From NCBI GenBank assembly GCA_947471745.1, contig CANJKZ010001038.1, forward strand, positions 682,001 through 746,000: a DNA stretch of 64,000 nt, given 5' to 3'. Source of the DNA: Closterium sp. Naga37s-1 (Eukaryota > Streptophyta > Zygnematophyceae > Desmidiales > Closteriaceae). Made by a program: the position numbers and the translations under genes. Positions within the stretch are counted from its first letter, which is position 1. Every line of letters starts with the position of its first letter. The notes under the pieces were generated by a model. It was not told the DNA's origin. It did no database searches and worked only from the letters and a program-made list of their open reading frames with translations. Shown here in pieces: positions 12,171 through 23,575 of the stretch.

Positions 12171-13195
12171 GGAGTACAAGGGACCGGAGCATCACGAGCG
12201 TTTGGGATGCACTTGATTGGCTATGAGTCTGAGTCTGCTTGATGAGCTCGCAGCAGATTACGGGTGAAGAATCATGAAATTACAGTTGAAAATACGGTAG
12301 TAAATATGTTGAAGGCGTGAAGAGCAAAAAATATTGAAAGCAGAGCCTTGGCATACGGTTTGTTATTGTTATTCAATTCTTGTTCTAGATGTCATGGGGC
12401 TGGCTGAACTAGTGGCTAGTGTAGTGTTTGCTTTTCTGTCATTTTATCACACAGATTTTAGTGCTGAAGGTCTCATTGGAAACTCAGATGGGTTACACTA
12501 AGTATTCTCGTGTTCTCGTAAATTTGAGCCTGGCTTCGTTTAGTGCGAATATCTATGTACCTGGTTGCCCCCAAATTATAAGTGCACCTGCGCTTATAAT
12601 AAAACACGTTTTAGGGGGTGCGTGCGCCCGTTTTTATATAAGCGCATGTGAGGTACTGTGAAGAATAATGAAAAAACAAAGTTGCGACAATATGGACTGA
12701 TTAAACAATGAACGATAAGACATACCATAATATAGCGGACGACCCTGCCATTTGGAAGAGCTTGTGATGGTGTCCATTTTTGTCTCTTGGGACGATGCCC
12801 TGCCGGGTCAAGCACACAGTATCCCAAAGATCCTTTGTGAACAGTCGGAATCTTTGTGCACCATACGTCGGAAATCAGTCGGAACTTCCGTGCCGTGTGC
12901 ACACCACCAAAGCACAAAGCAACCCAACGAATCTGACCGAGCCTGCCACCCAGACGCAATGCCATGTTGGCATGTACGGTATGCAGGTTCGGGTGGCATC
13001 CAGCGTCAGTCGGGAATGCAGCTCAGCTTGGGAATGCAAGCCAGCGTTGCTGCACATTCCAGCGGTGAAATGGAGCTTGTACTATTTACTACGTGTACAG
13101 TATTCACATTTTCATCGTTGGGATCCAGCTTGCAAGCTTTCGTGCGCGCGACACCACTTCCTGGTGTTCATACTTTTCAGATTACACCGTCCACA
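12171..13195. other. Intergenic, no gene recognised
   Basis: Sequence between the RBM28 3' end and the EGF gene promoter. I see a small inverted repeat (TTATAAGTGCA...TGCGCTTATAA, about 12570-12600) but no coding homology. Confidence 0.5.
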
Positions 13196-13790
13196 CGCCT
13201 ACCAATTCTCGCTCATTTTTCTGCAATGCTGGAGCTGAGTCAGATTCCAAAAGTAATCCTCGTCAGATCTGGAATGGTCACTTGCGAGGTGTCTTTTTCT
13301 GCGAGTTCTAGTTCAAGGCGGCATAGGCGCGCTTCATCATACCGTGACGTGATGTGAGAAAGTCAATCTCTTTGGCACCCCGCGGATGGCGGGCGGAAGG
13401 GCGGAGTTTCAACCGCATCCGGCAGGAGGCGGAACTGGGCAGGAAGTATTTTAGCGACACCCACCACTCGCCCACCAATTCCCGCTCGTTTTCTCTGCGA
13501 TGCTGGAGCTGAGTCAGATTCGTGGAGTAATCCACGTCAGATTCAGGATCGTCACTAGCGAGTTGTCGATTTTTCATCTTGCGAGCCCTATTCTCGCAAG
13601 TTGTGAGTTCTAGTCCGCCTTGGAGTCCAAGTCGGCACAGGCGCGCCAAATCAGATCACCAGATGATGTGACGTGACGTGATGACAGAAAGTAAACTCTT
13701 TGCCACCCGCGGATGGCGGGCGGAAGGGCGGAGCTTTCAACCGCATCCGGCAGGAGGCGGGACTGGGCAGAAAGTATTTCAGGGACGAGC
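13196..13790 (+). repeat. Tandem duplication in the EGF gene's upstream region
   Basis: A segment of about 280-320 bp occurs twice, from about 13196 and from about 13469. Both copies hold ACCAATTC.CGCTC, GATGCTGGAGCTGAGTCAGA, GGATGGCGGGCGGAAGG and CCGCATCCGGCAGGAGGCG. The second copy ends about 145 bp before the ATG at 13934, so it probably includes core promoter or 5' UTR. Confidence 0.7.
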
Positions 13791-13933
13791 CATCCCCAGT
13801 CAGCACATCATTCTTTTCCATCGTTCCTACTAACAAGCACTACTACCTCTCCTAGCTGCGTTTTCGCGAGATTGCTCACCTTTGGGCTTAACTTCGTCAT
13901 TGTCATCGTAGCTTTGATAACTCGGGATCAGCC

Positions 13934-16900
13934 ATGACTGGGATGCGACGCCGCGGCTCTGGCCTTGCATTTGCTGCCGCACTGGCTGCTCTCATGCTCT
14001 CAGGTATGCTCATTCTTACCTTGTGAACAGTTTTTGTCTGAGTCAGCGCATTGTTTTACGATTTAGGGTTGTCCCGGACGCATTGTCTGCACATTGTTGC
14101 ACGTGTGTTGTTGCACATACATGTCAGAACATGATTCTCATTGGCGAGTCGCCGGCCTGACTAACTTCATCAAGTGTCCCACTCTTGTTTGCCAGCCTGT
14201 GCGCCCAGGGCTGCTGTGGCCATTCGCCTGCCAACTGCCACCAGCATCAAGTGCTCAGTGGGTTACGTGAAGGACGCTCAAGGCAACTGCGTTGGTGGGT
14301 GCTGGGAATGCAACAGAAATGGTTCACCACCACCTCATTCAATCTGCACTTCACGTTAAAGCTTCAACATCATCCGGCACTTGGTCTATGGCTGATTTGC
14401 TCCAGCACGTACCTACCTGCCATGCATGTATGCTGCTTCAGCTCCACCTGTGTTTGACCCCCACTTTCCTGTATCTGAACCCCACGTGCCTGAGTGCAGA
14501 CTCGTGCGTGGTGCGCAACTGCGGCACCAACGCGAGGTGCCTCAAGAGCCAGGCGGGCTGGGCGGACTGCGTGTGCGACAGGGGCTTCAAGCTGCTGCCC
14601 GATGCCTCCTGCGCTCGTGAGTTTAGCCTCACCCCCCATAGTTTCTTCCCATATCTGCTGCTGCCTCGGATTTTGAATTCCTGCACGGTGCAGTCATTCT
14701 CTTCGCAGTGCTTAGATTGTCCTAGCTAAAGGTAACACCCATGCCATTGCTGCCACTCGTGTTAAACCTTCCCAGTCGCTTCTATGCTTCTCGTTACCGC
14801 ACTTACATTTCCTTACCTTCCTCCTGTGCTTATTCTGCTGTCCAACCTCTCGTGCTGTGAACCTGACAGATCTGTGTACGGTCGAGGACTGTGGGGAGAA
14901 CGGGTACTGTGAGGAGGACCAAGGAGGACTCTCCTCCTGTCATTGCAACACTGGATTTGAAAAGACTGCGGACGGCTGTGTTGGTGAGTGCTGCTTAGCC
15001 GTGCTGTACTTTTGAGTCGACTCAAAAGACAGACTGCGGACGGCTGTGTTGGTGAGTGCTGCTTAGCCGTGCTGTACTTTTGAGTCGACTCAAAAGACAG
15101 ACTGCGGATGGCTGTGTTGGTGAGTGCTGCTTAGCCGTGCTGTACTTTTGAGTCGACTCAAAAGACAGACTGCGGACGGCTGTGTTGGTGAGTGCTGCTT
15201 AGCCGTGCTGTACTGATTTGATTCAGGGTGCTGGATGGTAGTGTCTGAATTGGTCCTTATGGCACTTCCAGATTCTAATGTTTGCTGTTCCCTTTGACTC
15301 TTCCCTTTCCAGATACGTGTGTGCTCCAGGCGTGTGCTGGAAACGGCCAGTGCGTGAAGGATGAGCAGGGGGCGGCGTCCTGTGTTTGTGATCCTTACTT
15401 CGGGCTGGAGGCAGACGGCAAGACATGCACAGGTAGCTATTGCTGTGTGCTGTGGTGCTGCTGAGGTGCTGCTGATGTGCTGTGGTGCTGCTGAGGTGCT
15501 GCTGATGCTGTGTGCCGCTTCTGATGCCATCTGCTGCTATGAATGTGCTGCTGTGTGCCATCTGATTCCCTTCGCATTCACTGCTGTTTCTGCTGTTATT
15601 TTTTTTTGTTCCCGTTGCTCCTCCCTCCCCTGGCAGACACATGTGTGCTCCAGGAGTGTGGTGAGAACGGCCAGTGCGTGCAGGACGAGAATGGGGCGGC
15701 GTCCTGTGTTTGTGACCCTGGCTTCACGCTGCGCGATGATGGCAAGTCGTGCCACGGTAAGGCTGCTGTTTGCTGCTGTGCTTCTGTCCTGTGCTCTGGC
15801 AGCACCTCTCAAACACCGTCCAACTTTCTGTCATCCTTCCACCTGCAGCTCATCGTTTCGACTCTCCCAACTTATCCCCGCCCCCCATCGTTTCTCGCAG
15901 ACAATTCGCCCAACGGGCCACCTGATTTTGTTGACCTGCCGCCTTCTGCTATCAACCGCCCCTGCCCAGAGGGCAAAGAGAGGGACGCAGACGGCAACTG
16001 CGTTGGTGGGTGCTGTGGGAAAGAGTGAATGCAGCATTGCTCCACTGCAGTCTTTGTGGGCTGCATTTTCTGCACTCTTTTGGATTTGGTGTTATGGTGT
16101 GTCGCCACTGATGGCGAATGACGACATGCCTTGTTCTGCCCTTACGTGCTTGTCTGCCCCCACGTGCCTGAGTGCAGACGTGTGCGTGGTACATAACTGC
16201 GGCCCCAACGCCAACTGCCTCAAGAGCGAGGCAGGCTGGGCGAACTGTGTGTGCGAAAGGGGCCTCAGGCTCATGCCCAACGCGTCCTGCTCTCGTGAGT
16301 TCCTCGGGGTTACTCCCATGCCATGTCAACCTCTCACTTTGACCTTCCTGGCTGCAACCGAAGTCCTCTTGAACTTGCATACAGGCAGAGACTCCTGTCC
16401 TCACTCGACCGTTCTGTCCTTGTTCTGCCATGTCCACATGTGATTTCTCTCTTGCCATGACCCAACAGACTCGTGCTCAATAATGGACTGTGGGGAGAAC
16501 GCGTACTGTGAGAAGGAGGAGTCTCTCGCCGTCTGTCACTGCAACTGGGGCTACGCCATGACCGACACCGGCTGTGTTGGTCAGTGCTCTCCTGCAATGC
16601 ATGAAGAATCTGTTTGTGTCTTTGTGCCGGGTCATACAAGCTGAGAGGATGCGTTTTGTGTGCTGCAGAGGATGGCATGACGTGGGCAGGTTACCATGGC
16701 TGCATGGTGTAGTGCAATAGTGCGCTTTCTATTCGCAGTTCCATTTGCTTCTCCTCTTTTCATATATTGTCCAAACACTTTGAGTGTATTCTCTCTGTTG
16801 CGTCTTCCCCCAATGGCAGACACATGCATTCTGAAAGCGTGTAGCGCGCACGGTCACTGTGTGAAGGACGCGTTGGGGGAGGCGTCTTGTGTTTGTGACG

Positions 16901-18947
16901 TTGGCTACACGCTGCAGAGCGATACCAGGACGTGCAAAGGTAAGGATGCTGTGTGTTGCTGTGTGTTGCTGCGTGTTGCTGCGTGTTGCTGCGTGTTGCT
17001 GTGTGTTGCTGCGTGTTGCTGCGTGTTGCTGCGTGTTGCTGTGTGTTGCTGCGTGTTGCTGCGTGTTGCTGTGTGTTGCTGTGTGTTGCTGTGTGTTGCT
17101 GCGTGTTGCTGCGTGTTGCTGCGTGTTGCTGCGTGTTGCTGCGTGTTGCTGCGTGTTGCTGCGTGTTGCTGCGTGTTGCTGCGTGTTGCTGCGTGTTGCT
17201 GCGTGTTGCTGCGTGCTGCTGTGTGTTGCTGTGCGCTGCTGTGCGTTGCTGTGCGCTGCTGTGTGCTGCTGTCTGTTGCTGTGTGTTGCTGTGTGCTGCT
17301 GTCTGTTGCTGTGTGTTGCTGTGTGTTGCTGTGCGCTGCTGTGCGCTGCTGTGCGTTGCTGTGTGTTGCTGTGTGTTGCTGTGTGTTGAAGTGTGCTTTC
17401 GTGTCCTTGTGTGTTTTGCTGCTCTATGTTTCCTCACGCTCCCTCTTTCTCCTCCTTCTACCCTCTCCACCTGCGGCAAGCCTGCATCTGTACATCCTCT
17501 CCGCTTTCCCCTCTGTCGCTCTCGTTCTTTTGTTCCACACATGCCCCACACTCAGTGACACTCCCGCCCCCCTCCCCCTTCCCCTCTCCGGTTCTCCCCC
17601 CCTCTTCTCCCCCAGATAATTGCCTTATTATTGGCTGGATTCCGTTAACGGAGGTTTGTTGGAAAGATGCGGATGGCACGGCACACCGCGCATGCAAATC
17701 AGGCTACACACGGCTCTACGGTGATTGTGTTGGTATGTAATGTTCTCTCACCTTTGATAGAACCTTCCCTCAAACCCCCCTATCCTCCTCCCCCTCTCCC
17801 CCCCTCCCCTCCCCCCCAACCCACCCCCACCTCCCCTTCCCTCTCCATCCCTCTTCCAGCTCTCACTCCATCCTCTCTCCCTCTTGCTTTTCTCCCCTCT
17901 TTTTAAAACAATCAATGAATATTGATGTAGCCCCCTCGCTTTTTTCCCGCTCCCCGCTCATTTTGCCCTCACGTAACCAGTTCGTTTATACAGCACCACG
18001 CCTGTTGTATTCTTTCTATTACACATTGCATTGTGCTGTCCTCTGTGCTTGCCTGCTGTTATCTGTTCGACATATAGTGCAGTTACACTAATGTTGCACT
18101 GATGCTAGAATATTCCCTCCTTTTCTCTACCCCATGCTCACCAGGACCTGCAACCTGCGGGAACTGTCCGAATCTCGCCACATGCACACTTGTCTCATTA
18201 ACCAGAAAGGCTCCTTACTGCGTCTGTCCTACTGGCTATGGCATGACCTCAAATGGTTGCATCCGCGGTAAGACCATTATGTTTGCATTCAAGAATTGCG
18301 GATGATACGGCAGTTGAGGATTTTGAAAGTGGAGGCCTGACCAGCTGTGCTTGCATCATAAGTCTGTCAATGCTCCATACATATTTGTGAAACCTAGAAT
18401 TCCATACCAAATCCCATGCCCCGTTTTTCCACTCTCCCACATTCTGTTTGTCTTCCAGGAGCCACCCCAACAGTCTCCTCCGCCAGTTTCACCTTCTATG
18501 ACAAAACTAACTACGGCTTATCACTCTACACCTACACCACGCGCCTCAACTACACCTCATGCACCAACGTGCCTAAGCCAGTTGCGTTCATTCACCAATC
18601 ATACTGGCGCGTGGACCATGCACCCGGAGGAGCTGGTGATTGCAGGAAAATCATCCTTTATCATTATCCAAACTGCGTTGGCGCGTTCGCTACGCTCTCC
18701 TACCTGTCGCTGACCAGCATCACTGCAGCGGGCGTCACGTAAGTCGAGCACACAAGCTTATGTTTTTCCAAAAATCTTTTTTTTTTCTTGCTCTGTTTCA
18801 ACGTCCTTATTGTTTCTAAGGCTGACTTTATCCCATGGAAACCCAGTTCTCAAGTTTGTTTCCGTTTCCCTGTATCTACCTACTTCTTTGTGTGCCACCA
18901 ACAGACCTGCAACGAGTGACATATATTCCTTCTCGTGTATGCGCTAA
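13934..18947 (+). CDS. Secreted multi-EGF-domain protein with a novel C-terminal domain
   Basis: 551 aa from 14 exons: 13934-14003, 14196-14294, 14500-14616, 14870-14983, 15313-15432, 15637-15756, 15901-16005, 16178-16294, 16469-16579, 16820-16939, 17616-17732, 18145-18267, 18459-18738, 18905-18947. Exon 1 is a signal peptide (MTGMRRRGSGLAFAAALAAL). Exons 2-12 are Cys-rich. Most encode one EGF-like module (for example CVVRNCGTNARC...CVCDRGF and CVLQACAGNGQC...CVCD), and almost all introns are phase 1, the classic arrangement for shuffled extracellular modules. Exons 7-10 repeat the order of exons 2-5, so a four-exon block was duplicated. The last about 105 residues (SFTFYDKTNYGLSLY...YHYPNC...SFSCMR) resemble no EGF module; FYDKTNYG is weakly like a beta/gamma-crystallin Greek-key motif. 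Likely extracellular or cell-wall located; its ligand is unknown. Confidence 0.85.
14984..15215 (+). repeat. 68-bp minisatellite of exon end, donor and palindrome
   Basis: The unit runs GTGAGTGCTGCTTAGCC, GTGCTGTAC, TTTTGAGTCGACTCAAAA, GACAGACTGCGGACGGCTGT, GTTG. Palindromes sit at 15010, 15078 and 15146 (period 68). Each unit carries the last bases of exon 14870-14983 (ACTGCGGACGGCTGTGTTG) and its donor, giving four competing 5' splice sites in a row. Confidence 0.92.
16942..17395 (+). repeat. Decamer array (TGCTGYGTGT)n
   Basis: About 45 units of TGCTGCGTGT/TGCTGTGTGT follow the donor of exon 16820-16939. Both strands are open over several hundred bases (Cys/Val/Leu-rich or Gln/Thr/His-rich), which follows from the repeat and is not evidence of genes. 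Confidence 0.92.
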
Positions 18948-19144
18948 TCATTGGACTTGTGGAGAATAAAGACCAGCAGTTGAAGATGATTCTTCGTTGA
19001 AGATAGAAGACAATGGTTGAGTCTACCGTTGACGTGGTGCCTTTAGACAAGCCTGATGCAGCCTGGGGAGGAGTGATTGGCATCAAAGTACTGCGATGGT
19101 CCATGGGATTTGCCATTTGCGTCAAGTTAGTTCTACCTCTCTTA

Positions 19145-19294
19145 GGGCATGTTCCTACGCTCTTATCAGGCAAACCTCTTGTCAGCCTTGCCTGGTAAAA
19201 TTAGCGAGGGTTTTCGGGTTTAGGGAATTTTCAGTGTGTTTTGACGCGAGCTTGATAAGAGGTTGGCCTGATAAGGGGCCGTAGGAACATGCCC
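19145..19294. mobile_element. Tourist-like (PIF/Harbinger-type) MITE, 150 bp
   Basis: The ends are inverted repeats: left GGGCATGTTCCTACGCTCTT, and the right end complements to GGGCATGTTCCTACGGCCCC, with further pairing (TTATCAGGC.AACCTCTT). The element is flanked by TTA on both sides (19142-19144 and 19295-19297), the usual PIF/Harbinger target-site duplication. It has no coding capacity, so movement would need a transposase from elsewhere. Confidence 0.82.
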
Positions 19295-19370
19295 TTATTC
19301 AGCCTCTAATCTCTTGGTTCTCCTCCATTCTGTGCTCCCATCTCTCATTTTCCATTCAGTTAGCAATATT

Positions 19371-19372
<2 letters not shown>

Positions 19373-19465
<93 letters not shown>

Positions 19466-19512
19466 CTCACCTGCGTGTGCATGTGTGTGCGTGTGTGTGT
19501 GTGTGTGTGTGT
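19373..19512. repeat. (GT)n microsatellite
   Basis: Uninterrupted GT for about 90 bases, then a mixed TG/CG segment and a second GT run. Confidence 0.95.
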
Positions 19513-20079
19513 GAGTGGCACATGAGTACGATAATAATGACATCTGCCTATTATGTTTTACACTTTGATAGTCATTATATTTTGCGGTACCTTCATAGCT
19601 GTCTTGGATATTAAGCATTTGCCTACAAGTACCGTATGAGGAAAGCGCAACGCTCTCAGACGGAACGTGCTCCCAGACGGAACATGGTTGCAAGGGCTCT
19701 ACAGTTCCATCTCCCTTTCGGCCATTTCTCGCGTTTCTGCTCCCCATTTTCTATTTGTCTGGAGATCTCTCGTATGGATTCACCAGCGGGTGCGGATGCT
19801 AGTTTTGTAGTTTCGAAGCAAGTTAGAAAATAAAGTCGTAAGATGTTTCACTCCGTAGTCACATCGCACTCTTGTTTCATAGGTTTTGCAGCTTAGGTAA
19901 CGTGCGGAAGGCGAATTCTATAGCGATCAAATCGCGCGCTATCATAGCGAGGATGATTATTGCTAATAATGACAATTCGCTAGACCCTTAGCAACAGCAT
20001 CAGCAGCAGCATTACTACCAGATCATAATCAACATCAGCAGCAGCACCAGCAGCGGCGACAGCAGCAGCAGGTGATGCC

Positions 20080-23000
20080 ATGTCGGACAGGCTCGCTCCA
20101 GACAAGCGGTTCAAGTTCGTTCACAACGGTGAGATTAAAGCTCCAAATTCGTCCACATCGGTGAGATGTATGGCGTTTTCTAGCTGCTTGGATGTTGCAT
20201 TGAAAGAGGCGAGCTGCTGAAGGTTTTTGTGACGTCTCAACAGTCAAGTTCCTGTCCAATGAGGCGCCTCAAAAGGCGTACAATGAGTGCGTTTTCGCAT
20301 GTTTAAAGCAGATATTGCATGTTTCTCCCTTTTCTTTCTATCACTTCCACCTCCCCGCATACCAAGTGCATGAGTGAATCCAGAGGGGTTGCTTTTGTGG
20401 GGAAAAACAAAGAGTCCGTCCCACGCGTTTTCCTCACACGCTTCTGTGGGTTATCCCTCCCATCATTGACCCCACAGGCCATAAACTGTGATTTGAACCA
20501 GAAGGATTGCTTTCCACGAGAAAAGCATGAGCCCATCCCACCCGATGTGTCTTCCCCGTATTTCCTATTTGGATTCTCCCCCCCATTTTTATACCCCACA
20601 GGCCAAACCATCTATGAGTGGGACCAGACAGTTGACGAGATAGAGATTTTCGTTCCGCTGCCCGAAGGAGTGCCCAAAAAGCTGTTCACATGCCAAATAT
20701 CGCAGCGGCACGTCACAGTCGGCATCAAGGGCAACCCCCCTTACTTGGATGTATGTTTCCTAAACCCCCCTTACACGAAATATCGCAACGGCACATCACC
20801 TATCTGCGTGACTATGTGATGGTGTGGTGTCTGCTAAGCTGCCTGAGCGGATTATGGTATGGTGTCTGATGGCAACTCCGCATCGCATGGTCGCATGAGT
20901 GTGAGATTGTGACTGATTACCAAACGGCACAGTGAGGAATGATGCGGTGTGCTAATAACGAGCAGCATCACACTGAATGCTTGTGCTTTCGTTCTTAAAG
21001 AGGGTTCTATGCCTGCCGCGGTTCTACTTGTTTTGGAAAAAAGACTGCAGTACCCTTCCGTGCTTACCCTCTCACATCCTCTGCCTTGCTCTTACCACCC
21101 TCTCACATCCTCTGCCTTGCTCTTACCACCCTCTCACATCCTCTGCCTTGCTCTTACCACCCTCTCACATCCTCTGCCTTGCTCTTACCACCCTCTCACA
21201 TCCTCTGCCTTGCTCTTACCACCCTCTCACATCCTCTGCCTTGCTCTTACCACCCTCTCACATCCTCTGCCTTGCTCTTACCACCCTCTCACATCCTCTG
21301 CCTTGCTCTTACCACCCTCTCACATCCTCTGCCTTGCTCTTACCACCCTCTCACATCCTCTGCCTTGCTCTTACCACCCTCTCACATCCTCTGCCTTGCT
21401 CTTACCACCCTCTCACATCCTCTGCCTTGCTCTTACCACCCTCTCACATCCTCTGCCTTGCTCTTACCACCCTCTCACATCCTCTGCCTTGCTCTTACCA
21501 CCCTCTCACATCCTCTGCCTTGCTCTTACCACCCTCTCACATCCTCTGCCTTGCTCTTACCACCCTCTCACATCCTCTGCCTTGCTCTTACCACCCTCTC
21601 ACATCCTCTGCCTTGCTCTTACCACCCTCTCACATCCTCTGCCTTGCTCTTACCACCCTCTCACATCCTCTGCCTTGCTCTTACCCACGTGGCTGACAGC
21701 ACGACCTGGCCGGGGCTGTGAAGGTGGACGACAGCTTCTGGACCATTGGTGAGTCGCAGCTCCTTTCCCCCTTCTCCATCTTACAGGTGACTTTTGAGTC
21801 GACTCAAAAGTCAGTTGAATTAAGTTTTTCACAGCCTAGCCGGGGCTGTGAAGGTGGACGACAGCTTCTGGACTATTGGTGAGTCGCAGCTCCAGATAGC
21901 CCGCTCTGGATCGTTTTCCCTCTTTCATTTCAAACTTGTTTCTTTCCGTTCTGTTCGCGCACTCTGATATTGTCTTCTTGCATTGATAAGTAGAGTTATT
22001 TTTCCATTTCTGTGCTCATTAGGGTTTGCATGATGCGAAGTTTCATGCTGCGACTCAGTTCCTTCTTTCAAAAGATGAGTGAGGTAGGCTGGGGCTTCAG
22101 GCAATAAAGGGGTCTACATGCCATTTCCTCCTCATCTTCCCATGCTTGCATGCCTCCTCCTCTTCTCTCTTGCTAGTTTGCATGTAACAGAGGGCACTGA
22201 GCTCCACATATTGTTGCAAGAAGCCTTAGAAAGCCCTAGTTTGCGTGCCATTCCTCCTACTCCTCCCTGCATTCTCACGACCCACAGAGCTCCACATCTC
22301 GTTGCAAAGAGCAAAAGCGTTACCAACTTGCATGCCTTTCCACTCCTCCCTGCATTGGCACATGCCAGAGGGCACTGAGCTCCACTCTTCACTGCAAAAG
22401 GCCGGGTGGGGCAAGCCGTGGCCAGACGCAATCAAGTGGAGGTTTCCTCCTCATCGCCCGTCTTTGCATGCCCTTTCCTCGTCTCCCCTACCTGTTTACT
22501 TCTGTTCTTCTCCCCTACCTCTTCGCATGCCTTCTCCCGTCTTCACTTCTTTGCATCCCACAGAGAGGCAAGCCGTGGCCGGGCGGTGCAAACAAAGGGC
22601 ACAGTCTGGATGCTTTCTCCTTCTCTTCTCGCCACCTCTCTTCATCCCACAGACCGCTCTGAGCTCCGCATTTCATTCCAAAAGGCTGATGAAAGCTTTG
22701 CATGCCAATCACAACCCCCCCTGCATTTCCGCATCCCACAGAGGGCGCCGAGCTCCACATCTCGTTGCAAAAGGCCGAACGAGGCAAGCCGTGGCCAGGC
22801 GCCATTTTAGGGCACACTTTGGATGCGTTCTCTGCGGACCAGGAGTCGAGACGGCTCTTGCTGGAGCGATTCCAAATAGAGGTGGGTGGACAGAGGTTGG
22901 TTGGCACGGGCAGGAGGCACAGTGTGGGCGCTGTGGGGGTTATCTGTAGTGAAGGGTACAGTCCAGGTGCAATCAAGGGGCGCAGTCTTGGTGCTTTCTC

Positions 23001-23367
23001 TGCAGACCAGGGGTCCAGGCTGCTCATGCTGGAGCAATTCTGATTTTCCACTCAAACTTTCTGTCAGCTTCACTTCGCATCTTGTCAGCTTCCCTTTTGA
23101 TTCTGCGCACAGGCTGCCTTCACTTATTATTCACATTCCCTTTTGATTCTGTGCGTTGCTCCTGTGCTGTTCCCTACACAATGCAGAATCCGGGGTTTGA
23201 CTTCTTGGTTGCAGAGCTCACAAATTCCCGTGTGCTCCCTCTTTTTGTGCCCTCTGTGTTCCCCTCCCCACGCATAGCAGAATCCCGGGTTTGACTTCTC
23301 TGGAGCAGAGCTCACAGGATCGTGCCCCGACCCAGCAGCGTTTCTTGGTGGCATGCAGAGGCAATAA
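20080..23367 (+). CDS. NUDCD2: NudC domain-containing protein 2 homologue (CS-domain co-chaperone)
   Basis: 157 aa from five exons: 20080-20128, 20602-20750, 21700-21748, 22742-22881, 23281-23367; the lengths sum to 158 codons. It begins MSDRLAPDKRFKFVHNGQT, then a CS/p23-like fold (YEWDQTVDEIEIFVPLPEGV, VGIKGNPPYLD, VDDSFWTI, ELHISLQKAERGKPWPG), and ends with a conserved tail (NPGFDFSGAELTGSCPDPAAFLGGM). Length and ends match plant and animal NUDCD2. The family stabilises client proteins with Hsp90 and dynein-pathway partners; here that is inferred from homology. For exons 4 and 5 the last copy in each ladder was chosen, because only it keeps the conserved sequence complete. Confidence 0.92.
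21066..21691 (+). repeat. 31-bp satellite-like array, about 20 near-identical copies
   Basis: Unit of 31 bp (CTCTCACATCCTCTGCCTTG plus CTCTTACCACC), repeated about 20 times with no visible variation, inside the intron before exon 21700-21748. The homogeneity implies very recent amplification. The 31-bp period cycles through all frames, giving long spurious SHPLPCSYHPLT peptides. Confidence 0.95.
21789..21895 (+). repeat. Palindrome followed by a copy of NUDCD2 exon 3
   Basis: A GAC-TTTTGAGTCGACTCAAAA-GTC palindrome (21789-21812) separates exon 3 and its donor (21700-21765) from a near-identical copy at about 21838-21895 (GGGGCTGTGAAGGTGGACGA... plus GTGAGTCGCAGCTCC). Confidence 0.85.
22180..22741 (+). 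repeat. Decayed copies of NUDCD2 exon 4
   Basis: Copies of the GAGCTCCACATCTCGTTGCA start lie near 22193, 22287, 22372 and 22660, with further fragments (AAGCCGTGGCC) near 22420 and 22570. They are separated by CCTCCTC-rich intron sequence. The complete exon begins at 22742. Confidence 0.75.
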
Positions 23368-23575
23368 TCGGTTGGCAGACTTTCTTGGTGGCACGAAAAG
23401 GTAGTGATGGGGTAGCAGCGATTCTTGGTGGCATGCAAACCCAATAATCGGTTGGCAGACTTTCTTGATGGCCTGTGCAAAGGCAGTGATTGGCTAGCAG
23501 CGATTCTTGGTGGCATGTAACTTCTGAATGGCAATCAGAAGCAAAAATCTGGCTCGTAGCATTTGATTGGCTAGC
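23341..23575 (+). repeat. Tandem repeats of the NUDCD2 stop region in the 3' UTR
   Basis: The end of the coding sequence (TTTCTTGGTGGCATGCAGAG, GCAATAATCGGTTGGCAGA) recurs at about 23390, 23425, 23460, 23500 and 23560 in shortened forms, with GGTAGCAGCGATTCTTGG variants between. Confidence 0.75.

Larger units (their letters stand above)
18948..20079. other. Intergenic between the EGF and NUDCD2 genes
   Basis: Holds a small Tourist-like MITE (19145-19294), a long (GT)n microsatellite (19373-19512) and CAG-rich sequence (19995-20072) just upstream of the NUDCD2 start. No further gene recognised. Confidence 0.6.

Noticed and set aside
16696-17619. 307-codon and 263-codon open frames rich in CCVLLRVA or THSNTQQ
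   Set aside because: A 10-bp repeat inside an intron of the EGF gene; no domain.
20949-21752. 267-codon repeat protein SHPLPCSYHPLT
   Set aside because: Artefact of the 31-bp intronic array.
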